6,910 bases of DNA from Candidatus Sulfotelmatobacter sp. (lineage in GTDB: Bacteria; Acidobacteriota; Terriglobia; Terriglobales; SbA1), in the NCBI GenBank assembly GCA_030151135.1, contig JASLEQ010000181.1, positions 1 through 6,910 of the forward strand. Direction: 5' to 3'. Position 1 is the first letter of the stretch. Each line of letters begins with the position of its first letter. The notes beneath the pieces were generated by a model. That model saw nothing but the letters and a program-made list of their open reading frames with translations. It was not told the origin of the DNA and did not search any database. Positions 1-6,299 of this stretch are shown here, piece after piece. The translations under genes and the position numbers were made by a program.

Positions 1-21
1 CTGTAGGAATCGGTCCGCCAG

Positions 22-339
22 TTGGTGCGCGATACCCTAGTAGCAAAAGGTTACAAGGTCGTCGAGGGTGACAACGGTGAAGCCGGGCTGGCAGCGGCGG
101 CACGCGTGAAAGGAAAGATCGATCTCGTGATCACAGATGTAGTGATGCCTGGGATGGGAGGGCGCGAACTGGTGAAGCAGCTCACGGCGAGCCATCCGGG
201 AACGAAAGTCCTGTATCTCTCCGGTTACACGGAAGATGCGATTATCAGTGACGGCTCGATTGAGCTGGGAACGGCATTCCTACAGAAACCCTTTACCCTT
301 CAAAATCTCACCCGCAAAGTGCGCGAAGTGCTCGCGTAG
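22..339 (+). CDS. Response-regulator receiver domain, N-terminally incomplete
   Basis: This is the greater part of a CheY-like receiver domain, which accepts a phosphoryl group on an aspartate from a histidine kinase. Numbering from the TTG at 22, the likely phospho-acceptor is Asp39 in ITDVVMPGMGG. The switch Ser67 lies in LYLSGYT and the conserved Lys89 in LQKPF. The protein ends shortly after the final helix (KVREVLA), as C-terminal receivers of hybrid kinases do. Homologous reading runs back to about base 7 (ESVRQ), but an in-frame TAG occupies 4-6, where strand beta-1 and the acidic Mg-binding pair should be encoded. As seen, the domain lacks those residues and could not be phosphorylated normally. 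It may be the tail of a hybrid kinase broken by a frameshift or deletion, or base errors at a contig end. The TTG start is nominal, with no convincing ribosome-binding site visible. Confidence 0.75.
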   Translation: MVRDTLVAKGYKVVEGDNGEAGLAAAARVKGKIDLVITDVVMPGMGGRELVKQLTASHPGTKVLYLSGYTEDAIISDGSIELGTAFLQKPFTLQNLTRKVREVLA

Positions 340-442
340 TCCCCATGTTTTTTAACGGCAGTCAAGAATTGCCAGCCGCTTGATGCGATTCTGAAACTTT
401 TTCGCGCGCGCCGCGTCCATTGATAAGAAAATAGAGGTAACG

Positions 443-461
443 GCTGACGTGTGGCGTCAGC
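443..461. promoter_or_regulatory. Perfect 7-bp inverted repeat in msrP leader
   Basis: GCTGACG (443-449) and CGTCAGC (455-461) are perfect inverted complements separated by five bases (TGTGG). The element ends 26 bases before the msrP ATG. It could be a protein operator or an RNA hairpin near the 5' end of the message. It covers the GTG at 449, which argues against that codon as the start. I could not place a convincing -35/-10 pair around it, so the function is inferred only from position and symmetry. Confidence 0.45.
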
Positions 462-487
462 TGATCGTGCTTCGAACAGGGGTTCCT

Positions 488-1450
488 ATGTTGATCAAAA
501 GAGCTGCCGATATCCGCTCTTCGGAAATTACTCCGAAGAGTCAGTACGTGAACCGCCGGAAATTTCTGGCAAGCGTGGGAATGGCGGGGGCTGCGGCAGC
601 GGTGGGGTTTGGCGGGCGCGAAATCCTTTTCCCTTCGTCGACGGTGCTGGCGGGAAACAAGATTGACGGCATCCGGAAGAGTTCTTTCAGCACGACGGAG
701 ACAGTGACTCCGTATAAGGATGTCACGCATTACAACAACTACTATGAATTCTCGACAGAAAAGGATGAGCCGGCCGAGTTGGCGAAGAATTTCAAGACGC
801 GGCCATGGAAGGTGAAGATTGAAGGGCTGGTCGAGAAAAAGCAGGAACTCGATGTGGACGCGATCATCAAGATGGCGCCGCCCGAGGAGAGGATTTACCG
901 GCATCGATGCGTCGAAGGGTGGTCGATTGTCGTACCGTGGGTGGGGTTTTCGCTGAGCGAGTTCATCAAAAAGGTGAACCCCACGAGCAAAGCAAAGTTT
1001 GTGGAATTCACGACGCTGCTGGACATGAGACAAATGCCGGGAGAACAGCGGCCGGTGCTGCAATGGCCTTACGTGGAAGGGCTGCGTATGGACGAGGCGA
1101 TGAATCCACTCACGCTGCTGACGTTCGGAATGTATGGAGAAGAACTTCCGAACCAGGATGGCGCGCCGATCCGAATTGTGGTTCCGTGGAAATACGGGTT
1201 CAAGAGCGCGAAGGCGATCGTCAAGATTCAGTTTACGGAGAAGCAGCCGGTGAATACCTGGAACTTGTCGGCTCCGAACGAGTATGGGTTTTATGCGAAT
1301 GTGAATCCGAATGTGGATCATCCGCGCTGGAGCCAGGCGAAGGAGCGGAGGCTGGGAGAATTCCTGAAGCGTCCCACGCTGATGTTCAATGGCTACGGAG
1401 ATCAGGTCGCCAGCATGTATAGCGGAATGGATCTGAAGAAAAACTTTTGA
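488..1450 (+). CDS. msrP: Protein-methionine-sulfoxide reductase catalytic subunit MsrP (YedY)
   Basis: This is a periplasmic molybdopterin oxidoreductase that reduces methionine sulfoxide in proteins, fed electrons by MsrQ. The protein has 320 residues, close to the E. coli enzyme (about 334). A Tat signal with NRRKFLAS (twin Arg at 23-24) precedes an Ala/Gly-rich hydrophobic stretch. RHRCVEGWS carries Cys141, the family's molybdenum-ligating cysteine. The C-terminal half has typical family blocks: [21 protein letters not shown]-like [32 protein letters not shown] and [10 protein letters not shown], ending in DLKKNF. The ATG at 488 is chosen because AGGGG lies five bases upstream (478-482). 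A GTG at 449 would add 13 residues but lies inside an inverted repeat and has no such site. msrQ follows after 103 bases on the same strand, the usual order. Identification rests on motif recognition along the whole length. Confidence 0.97.
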   Translation: MLIKRAADIRSSEITPKSQYVNRRKFLASVGMAGAAAAVGFGGREILFPSSTVLAGNKIDGIRKSSFSTTETVTPYKDVTHYNNYYEFSTEKDEPAELAKNFKTRPWKVKIEGLVEKKQELDVDAIIKMAPPEERIYRHRCVEGWSIVVPWVGFSLSEFIKKVNPTSKAKFVEFTTLLDMRQMPGEQRPVLQWPYVEGLRMDEAMNPLTLLTFGMYGEELPNQDGAPIRIVVPWKYGFKSAKAIVKIQFTEKQPVNTWNLSAPNEYGFYANVNPNVDHPRWSQAKERRLGEFLKRPTLMFNGYGDQVASMYSGMDLKKNF

Positions 1451-1553
1451 GCGGGCGGCTAGTCGGCGGCGGTCCGTTAAATTGCGTCTTACGGCGTGGG
1501 CAGCGAGCGGGGGTCTTCTTGTTCGCTGACGATGGAGCGCTGACTGCTTCTTT

Positions 1554-2189
1554 ATGACTCGTTATTTCAAACCCGCTATCTTCGTTGCGAGCCTGATTCC
1601 TGTGATTCGGCTAGTGTGGCTGGGGCGGCACTCAGGCCTGGGCGCGAATCCGATCGAGTTCATCACACATTCGACGGGCGACTGGACGCTGATTTTTCTG
1701 CTGGTCACGCTGGCGATCACGCCGCTGCGAAAAATCAGCCGGCAATACTGGTTGATCAGTTACCGGCGGATGATTGGGCTTTTTGCATTTTTCTATGGCT
1801 GCCTGCACCTGATGACGTATGTGTGGCTGGACAAGTTTTTCGATGTACACGAGATGCTGCATGACATTGCGAAGCGGAAGTTCATCACGGCGGGGATGAC
1901 CGCGTTTGCACTGATGATTCCGCTGGCGCTGACGTCGACGAAGTGGGCGATCCGGAAGATGGGGAAGCGGTGGCAGAGTTTGCATCGCCTGATTTATTTC
2001 AGCGCCGTGGCGGGCGTGATCCATTACATCTGGCTGGTGAAGGCGGATCTGAAGAAGCCGCTGGAATACGCGGCGGTGCTGGGAGTTCTGCTGGGATATC
2101 GCGTGGTGACCTGGAGCCTGGGAAAAGGCAGACTAAACAGCGCTTCTGTGGCGAGGGTGCCCGTCTCCAGCGTTCCATCCGAGAACTAG
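1554..2189 (+). CDS. msrQ: Haem-b membrane subunit MsrQ (YedZ), electron donor to MsrP
   Basis: This is an integral membrane protein of the ferric-reductase-like transmembrane family that moves electrons from the respiratory chain (quinol, or flavin in some species) to periplasmic MsrP. It has 211 residues, as in other MsrQ proteins. Several hydrophobic segments are visible, at roughly 8-23, 45-57, 73-91, 112-127, 147-162 and 171-188. Candidate haem ligands are His85 (FYGCLHL), His144 (SLHRLIYF) and His157 (VIHYIW). The last two are 13 residues apart, as in the E. coli protein. ATG 1554 is the first possible start after an in-frame stop at 1527-1529. Its only purine-rich upstream motif (GGAG, 1534-1537) is 16 bases away, so initiation may be weak or coupled to msrP. 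The C-terminal 20 or so residues are polar and not conserved by eye. Confidence 0.95.
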   Translation: MTRYFKPAIFVASLIPVIRLVWLGRHSGLGANPIEFITHSTGDWTLIFLLVTLAITPLRKISRQYWLISYRRMIGLFAFFYGCLHLMTYVWLDKFFDVHEMLHDIAKRKFITAGMTAFALMIPLALTSTKWAIRKMGKRWQSLHRLIYFSAVAGVIHYIWLVKADLKKPLEYAAVLGVLLGYRVVTWSLGKGRLNSASVARVPVSSVPSEN

Positions 2190-2215
2190 AAGTAGAGGGT
2201 GATCCAATCTTCTAG
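2186..2215 (+). other. Stem-loop spanning the msrQ stop codon
   Basis: CTAGAAG (2186-2192) and CTTCTAG (2209-2215) form a perfect 7-bp inverted repeat with a 16-base loop. The msrQ TAG stop lies inside the left arm. No T-run follows, so it is not a standard intrinsic terminator. It could protect the 3' end of the msrPQ transcript or be chance. Confidence 0.3.
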
Positions 2216-2226
2216 GGCATCTCCTT

Positions 2227-2286
2227 TCTACAATTCAAGAAAACAGTTCTGACCAATCTACAATTCAAGAAAACAGTTCTGACCAA
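2227..2286. repeat. Exact 30-bp tandem duplication (two copies)
   Basis: Two identical 30-base units sit head to tail, at 2227-2256 and 2257-2286. Each begins TCTACAATTCAAGAAAACAG and ends with GTTCTGACCAA. Homology stops sharply at both outer edges. Each unit contains an imperfect 14-bp dyad centred on AATT (10 of 14 positions symmetric) and a short AGAA-5-TTCT dyad. The array lies in the convergent spacer after msrQ. It overlaps by two bases the A-tract of the terminator serving the opposite-strand lipoprotein gene. Confidence 0.9.
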
Positions 2287-2317
2287 AAAGAAAAGGCGCG
2301 ACCTTGCGGCCGCGCCT
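2285..2317 (-). terminator. Rho-independent terminator of the lipoprotein gene
   Basis: Read on the minus strand, AGGCGCG (2317-2311) pairs with CGCGCCT (2300-2294) across a ten-base loop that can add two more pairs. The stem is followed at once by TTTTCTTTTT. It lies 17 bases beyond the stop codon of the minus-strand gene. On the plus strand no T-run follows the stem, so it should act in one direction only. Confidence 0.88.
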
Positions 2318-2333
2318 GCAATGGAAGATCGAA

Positions 2334-3968
2334 CTATTTCTTCCTGGAAGCGCGAAGATGCAGCAACGAAGGAGCGAAGAACGGGTGCGTTGTTCTGAGC
2401 GCCGCAGACGATGCCGTGGAGTTTTGCTTCAGGAAGACGCCGAGGGCTACCTGACCGTTATCGGTCTCAATGAACGGGAAGGTTGTTCCGTCGACCGCGT
2501 AGTAGGTGACATCGAAGCCGCCGTTGAGTGTGCCATTCGAGCTGTTCCCCGCGTTGGCGCCGAGCTGACCGCGGCCGTTCGTATCGGGCGTGGTGTAGTT
2601 CCCGGAGAGAGCAAGCCCATAATTGGGAACACCCCCTGGAGCATAGTTTTCGTCGGTCACTCCGGAGAGCGTGAGGCCGCTACCTGCGCTCGCGAACTCT
2701 GCGATATCGTCGATTTCGGCGGAGGAACCAGTCGCGGCGCCAAGATTAACTCCGGAGAGGTTCAAGGCGTAGCCTTCGGACGCAGCGAGCGTGCTACCAG
2801 CGGTTTGCTGGTAAGCAGCTCCGGCCATGGTGCCGCCAGTGTCAATTTCGAGCAAGAGCAAGCCACCGCTGGACGGATAAGCGGCGAGTTCGGTCGCTCC
2901 CACGAAGCCAGAGAAGCCGCTCAGGGTATACCGTCCGGTGCCCGCAGCTGCGTAGGTTCCGGAGAAGGTGATGGGCGCGGCGGAGACGCTCCCGGTGTTG
3001 TTCACGTCCTCCGTAGAGGCGTTGGTGATATTGCCATTTCCATCGGTGACCATGAAGCCGCCGGCTGCCGTGACAGTTGAGCTGGTGGAACCGAGCAAGG
3101 TAAAGGCCAATGCGCCCGTCGGAACGGTCGTGCTCGTCTGCGCGTATGCGTCGCCCGCCAGCGTTCCAGTGGAATCCATTTCAATGAATTTCATGTGGGT
3201 CGCGTCAATGGCGTAGACGTCATACGTCATGGTGAAGTTCGGCGTGCCGCTTGAGGGTGCAGCGAGAATCTGCGTGGCTGGAGAGGTAGACGGGCCAAGC
3301 GTTAAGGATCCGGTAAGGGTTTCCTCGGCGTAAGGAATTCCGAGGGAGTTCAGGTCTACGAGTCCCGTCAGTGCGCCGCCAGTGCCGACGGTGAAGTTGC
3401 CGACTGTGGCGACTGTCGATCCGTTGTAAGCACCAGAAAAGATGAAGGCGTAGGATCCGGCAGGCGTGACGCTGGAGGACTGCAGGTCGAGGGTGCCGCT
3501 CCCGCTGGCTGCTTGATCAAATTCGGTGACAAGTCCGTGAGTGCTGTCTTGCAAAACGAAGTCGAGCACGATCGCGTTCCCGAACGGGGTGGCGCACTGG
3601 AGAGTGGCGCTGCCGCGGCCATCGACGCCGATTTTGTAGGCGCTGCCGGAAGTGATGGCGACATTCGCCGCCGGAGTAATCACGGGATTCGAGGCCGCGA
3701 AACCGTCGTCGTTGAGATCGATCGTTCCTGCACTGATCGCGCCGCTGCCGTTTGCAGTGAATGTACCGACGGCCGCATAAGCGTAGCCGTTGGTATCAGT
3801 ACCGGCGACCGAGAAGACGTAAGTTCCCTTCAGATTGCTGACACTAAATCCACCGCTTGGAGGCGGTGAGGGATTGGTGACACTGCTTCCATTGTTGCCG
3901 CCGCAAGCGGCGAGGAAGGCTAAAGCCGACACTGATAGAGCGAGAAAAATGCGATGATGCAAAGACAT
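2334..3968 (-). CDS. Outer-membrane-type lipoprotein with four repeated beta-rich domains
   Basis: This is a 544-residue exported lipoprotein of unknown function. It opens with a signal peptide and a lipobox (LAAC, Cys22). The next residue is Gly rather than Asp, so transport to the outer membrane is expected by the E. coli rule. A Ser/Pro/Gly linker (about 23-42) leads into four related units, at about 46-163, 164-281, 282-393 and 394-519. Each starts with a G-x-Y/L-x-F-like strand, continues with G-x-F-T-x-x-G-x-G and D-x-N motifs, and closes with an acidic I/T-E-x-D-x-x-G or I-D-x-x-G turn followed by Q. The composition (Gly, Ser, Thr, Ala, almost no Cys) fits beta-sandwich surface modules. 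Such proteins are frequent in Acidobacteriota. AGGGGG (3974-3979, read on the minus strand) lies a few bases upstream of the ATG. The last 25 residues are basic and unlike the repeats. Confidence 0.85.
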   Translation of the reverse strand: MSLHHRIFLALSVSALAFLAACGGNNGSSVTNPSPPPSGGFSVSNLKGTYVFSVAGTDTNGYAYAAVGTFTANGSGAISAGTIDLNDDGFAASNPVITPAANVAITSGSAYKIGVDGRGSATLQCATPFGNAIVLDFVLQDSTHGLVTEFDQAASGSGTLDLQSSSVTPAGSYAFIFSGAYNGSTVATVGNFTVGTGGALTGLVDLNSLGIPYAEETLTGSLTLGPSTSPATQILAAPSSGTPNFTMTYDVYAIDATHMKFIEMDSTGTLAGDAYAQTSTTVPTGALAFTLLGSTSSTVTAAGGFMVTDGNGNITNASTEDVNNTGSVSAAPITFSGTYAAAGTGRYTLSGFSGFVGATELAAYPSSGGLLLLEIDTGGTMAGAAYQQTAGSTLAASEGYALNLSGVNLGAATGSSAEIDDIAEFASAGSGLTLSGVTDENYAPGGVPNYGLALSGNYTTPDTNGRGQLGANAGNSSNGTLNGGFDVTYYAVDGTTFPFIETDNGQVALGVFLKQNSTASSAALRTTHPFFAPSLLHLRASRKK

Positions 3969-4209
3969 AACATCCCCCTGACAAAGTTGGGCGGCAGAGC
4001 GTTGGGAACTCTGCTCAGTTTACACGCGATTGGTGCCGATAAATCCAACCCTGCTGCAGGAAAAAAGTAGCGGCGCGGAATGTGCGGGGTAAAGGTTTTA
4101 CATGATTTTACGATTGGGCGGACTCGAGGCACTGCAAAGATACTGGATCCGCACAAACTGCGGCACTGAAGCGTAGCCAAGAATCCCGACGAGCTTGAGC
4201 GGGTGCCGT
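3969..4209. other. Spacer between mtnA and the lipoprotein gene
   Basis: This is a 241-base same-strand gap. It holds the lipoprotein's ribosome-binding site (AGGGGG at 3974-3979 on the minus strand) and presumably its promoter, but I could not find a convincing -35/-10 pair. A GTAAA-3-TTTAC dyad lies at 4089-4101 and a weak CCGCA-5-TGCGG dyad near 4152-4166. Neither is followed by a T-run, so no terminator for mtnA is evident. No reading frame here looks coding. Confidence 0.5.
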
Positions 4210-5265
4210 CTAGCCTTGCACCTCAACGTCGTGACCCGCCAGTTTGCTCAAGGATTCAGTGTATGGAGCCCGGGCCAAACCTTTTTCAGTGATGATCGCA
4301 GATACATATTTTGCCGGGGTCACGTCGAAGGCGGGATTCTCTACGCCCACGCCGTCGGGGACCATCTGTTTGCCGGCGATATGGGTGACCTCTTTACCAT
4401 TGCGTTGCTCGATGGGAATCTGGCTGCCGTCGGGACAATCGAGATCGACGGTGGAGATTGGGGCCGCGACGTAGAAAGGGATGCCGTGCTCTTTGGCGAG
4501 GATTGCGACCGAGTAGGTTCCGATCTTGTTGGCGACGTCGCCGTTAGCGGCGATGCGGTCGGCTCCGACGACGATGGCGCCGATTTTTCCCTGGCGCATC
4601 ATGGCTCCGGCCATGTTGTCGGAGATGACGGTGGTGGGGATGCCGTCCTTCATCAACTCCCAGGCGGTGAGACGAGAACCCTGAAGGAATGGGCGAGTCT
4701 CGTCGGCGTAGACGTGAATCTTTTTTCCTTGCTCGACTGCGGCGCGAATGACGCCTAGGGCGGTGCCGTATCCGGCAGTGGCGAGGGCCCCGGCATTGCA
4801 GTGGGTGAGGACGCCGCCATCGTTGGGCATAAGGGTTGCGCCGTGGCGTCCCATGGCCTGATTGGCGGCGATGTCTTCGGCGTGGATGCGCTGGGCTTCT
4901 TCGATGAGTTCCTTCTTGATTTGCGGAATCGGCCGGATGCGGATGCGTTCAAACTTTTCCTGCATGCGGCGGATAGCCCAGAAAAGATTGACGGCGGTGG
5001 GACGAGTCTTGCCGATGAGGTCGCAGATCGCGTCGAAGTCGCGCTTGAGATCGCCGACCGATTCGGCTTTCGAATTGTTGACGCCGAGCGCGATGCCCAT
5101 GCCGGCGGCTACTCCAATGGCGGGAGCCCCGCGGACAACCATGTTGCGGATCACATCGGCAACCTGCTCGTGCGTCTTGCAGGTCACATAAACTTCTTCG
5201 GTCGGCAGCTTCGTCTGATCAATGAAGCGAACGGTGTTGTTAGTCCACTCGAGAGTTTGAATCAT
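4210..5265 (-). CDS. mtnA: S-methyl-5-thioribose-1-phosphate isomerase MtnA
   Basis: MtnA converts 5-methylthioribose 1-phosphate to 5-methylthioribulose 1-phosphate in methionine salvage, in the cytoplasm. It belongs to the aIF-2B alpha-like fold. With the ATG at 5265 the protein has 351 residues, normal for the family. Diagnostic blocks are [14 protein letters not shown] near the N-terminus, [19 protein letters not shown] with Cys156, [16 protein letters not shown], and [20 protein letters not shown] with Asp236. The Cys-to-Asp spacing of 80 matches the catalytic pair of the B. subtilis enzyme (160 and 240). NPAFDVTP and IITEKG follow near the C-terminus. An upstream in-frame ATG at 5301 would add 12 residues encoded almost entirely by an 8-bp DNA repeat, so 5265 is preferred. 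Neither start has a clear ribosome-binding site. pyrE lies upstream on the same strand, so the two are probably cotranscribed. Confidence 0.96.
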   Translation of the reverse strand: MIQTLEWTNNTVRFIDQTKLPTEEVYVTCKTHEQVADVIRNMVVRGAPAIGVAAGMGIALGVNNSKAESVGDLKRDFDAICDLIGKTRPTAVNLFWAIRRMQEKFERIRIRPIPQIKKELIEEAQRIHAEDIAANQAMGRHGATLMPNDGGVLTHCNAGALATAGYGTALGVIRAAVEQGKKIHVYADETRPFLQGSRLTAWELMKDGIPTTVISDNMAGAMMRQGKIGAIVVGADRIAANGDVANKIGTYSVAILAKEHGIPFYVAAPISTVDLDCPDGSQIPIEQRNGKEVTHIAGKQMVPDGVGVENPAFDVTPAKYVSAIITEKGLARAPYTESLSKLAGHDVEVQG

Positions 5266-5267
5266 AA

Positions 5268-5299
5268 ATTGAGAGATTGAGTCATTGAGTGATTGAGCC
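5268..5299. repeat. Four-unit 8-bp repeat array at the start of mtnA
   Basis: On the plus strand the units are ATTGAGAG, ATTGAGTC, ATTGAGTG and ATTGAGCC. ATTGAG is invariant and only the last two bases vary. The array lies between the two candidate mtnA start codons. It is the inverted counterpart of the array at 5354-5393. Confidence 0.85.
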
Positions 5300-5353
5300 A
5301 TGGGACGACTAGATTTTGGAATTCTCTACACAGTCGCCGAACGGCTCGATTAT

Positions 5354-5393
5354 CAAATCACTCAATCACCAAATCATTCAATGACTGCATCAT
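5354..5393. repeat. Degenerate 8-bp repeat array at the end of pyrE
   Basis: The plus-strand units are CAAATCAC, TCAATCAC, CAAATCAT, TCAATGAC and TGCATCAT. They are variants of TCAATCAC, with the last unit the most diverged. The array overlaps the pyrE stop codon (5390-5392). Its segment 5356-5382 is an inverted match (22 of 27 positions, 11 of them contiguous) to 5268-5294, so the pyrE-mtnA transcript could fold into a long imperfect hairpin. Confidence 0.75.
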
Positions 5394-6061
5394 GCAATTT
5401 TGTGAGCGTCGCACCTTGGCCTGGGATTGCTGCTAACTGCTGGCCTTCCGCAGAGTTCGCAAGTTGCTGCGACCGCATAAACGTTCGGTTGTGTTTCATC
5501 ATTTTGAAGGATGTGTTCTTTGCGCACGTCGGTCGCGGTAAAAATGGAAACGAAGGGCGCGGGGGCAGCGGCTTTTTCAACGTTCGGGCGTCCTTTCGCT
5601 TCTTCCCGCTCGACCAGGCACATCACGCCAACGACTTCGAATCCGAATTCGCTGGCGGCTTCGATGGCCTGAACGGTAGAGGAGCCCGTGGTGCAGACAT
5701 CGTCGACAATAACGACTCGCGCGCCTTTTTCTCGAAAGCCTTCGATACGCTGGCCAGTGCCGTGTTGCTTCTCGGCTTTGCGTACCAGAAAGCCGCTGAG
5801 ATCACCGCTGAGCACAGAGACCGCAACCACGATCGGATCAGCTCCCATGGTCAGGCCGCCGATGGCCTGAGGCTTCCATCCACGCTGGCGAATTTCCTCG
5901 AGAAAAACTTCCCCGGTGAGGCGCGAGCCCTTGGCATCAAGGGTCGTTGTGCGGCAATCGATGTAGTAGTCGCTCGTGCCTCCGGAAGAGAGTTTGAAGT
6001 CTCCCAGGCGGAAGGATTTGAAGGCCAACGCGGTAAGCAAGTGTTGACGCGACGGGTGCAT
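5390..6061 (-). CDS. pyrE: Orotate phosphoribosyltransferase PyrE with Cys/His-rich C-terminal tail
   Basis: PyrE joins orotate to PRPP to make orotidine 5'-phosphate, the fifth step of pyrimidine synthesis, in the cytoplasm. The protein has 223 residues. The N-terminal SFRLGDFKLSSGGTSDYYID block is typical. The mobile catalytic loop reads VRKAEKQHGTG, with Arg93, Lys94, Lys97 and His99 in the positions known from the Salmonella enzyme. The PRPP-binding motif is VVIVDDVCTTGSS (about 116-128), with the acidic pair Asp120-Asp121. The fold should end near FVSIFTATD (170-178). The remaining 45 or so residues form a tail containing C201-x2-C204-x12-C217-x2-H220, which resembles a small zinc-binding knuckle. 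An AGG lies seven bases before the ATG at 6061, a modest ribosome-binding site. mtnA follows on the same strand after a spacer carrying inverted octamer repeats. Confidence 0.96.
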   Translation of the reverse strand: MHPSRQHLLTALAFKSFRLGDFKLSSGGTSDYYIDCRTTTLDAKGSRLTGEVFLEEIRQRGWKPQAIGGLTMGADPIVVAVSVLSGDLSGFLVRKAEKQHGTGQRIEGFREKGARVVIVDDVCTTGSSTVQAIEAASEFGFEVVGVMCLVEREEAKGRPNVEKAAAPAPFVSIFTATDVRKEHILQNDETQPNVYAVAATCELCGRPAVSSNPRPRCDAHKIA

Positions 6062-6299
6062 GAAAACCTACGATATCACGAGGCGGAGGACGTACCCTCG
6101 ATCCCGGCGACGGCTGGGGCGAAACGGGCAGGGATGCTTCTCGGGGTGAGAGAATCGCTTCGCTGCGGGGCTGCTCCGCTCTGCGTTAATTTGGGCGCGA
6201 ATCCTTTATTCGCCGGTCTTGACGCGTGTTACCCTGAATCTTCCGGCTAAAGCAAATCGTCGCCCGCCATTGGCGTTCCGCGGATTCTTACATCGAGGT
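6062..6299. other. Divergent spacer between pyrE and the propeller gene
   Basis: The two flanking genes point away from each other, so both promoters should lie in these 238 bases. On the plus strand TTGACG (6219-6224) is a good -35-like hexamer, but I see no matching -10 at the usual distance. On the minus strand TTGCTT followed 17-18 bases later by GTAACA/TAACAC is a weak candidate. A hairpin with a two-base bulge is possible at 6194-6214 (GGC[GC]GAAT, five-base loop, ATTCGCC). A GC-rich low-complexity stretch with repeated CGCT/GCTC words occupies about 6158-6184. No frame looks coding. Confidence 0.4.

Noticed and set aside
362..1321. Long minus-strand open frame of 319 codons
   Set aside because: It lies antisense to msrP, is rich in Arg and His as expected for an out-of-frame reading of GC-rich DNA, and has no recognisable motif.
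1501..1528. CAGCGA / TCGCTG inverted repeat between msrP and msrQ
   Set aside because: Six-base arms with a 16-base loop in GC-rich DNA are easily met by chance, and no T-run follows.
2304..3080. Plus-strand open frame of 258 codons over the lipoprotein gene
   Set aside because: It is antisense to a gene with lipobox, ribosome-binding site, repeats and terminator, and it begins inside that terminator.
4089..4112. GTAAA-3-TTTAC dyad with a repeated TTTTAC
   Set aside because: The arms are five bases and A/T-rich, and nothing links them to a promoter or terminator.
3920..4180. Minus-strand 86-codon frame upstream of the lipoprotein gene
   Set aside because: It overlaps the lipoprotein start in another frame, has an irregular composition, and shows no ribosome-binding site or domain.
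4195..4758. Plus-strand 187-codon frame over mtnA, with a second 159-codon frame at 4801-5280
   Set aside because: Both are shadows of mtnA, which has full family motifs on the minus strand.
5268..5393. Octamer arrays considered as a CRISPR array
   Set aside because: The unit is only 8 bp with no unique spacers, the two arrays are inverted relative to each other, and no cas gene is nearby.
5300..6250. Long plus-strand open frame of 316 codons
   Set aside because: It is antisense to pyrE, whose catalytic motifs are complete, and it crosses the octamer arrays and the divergent spacer without any family features.
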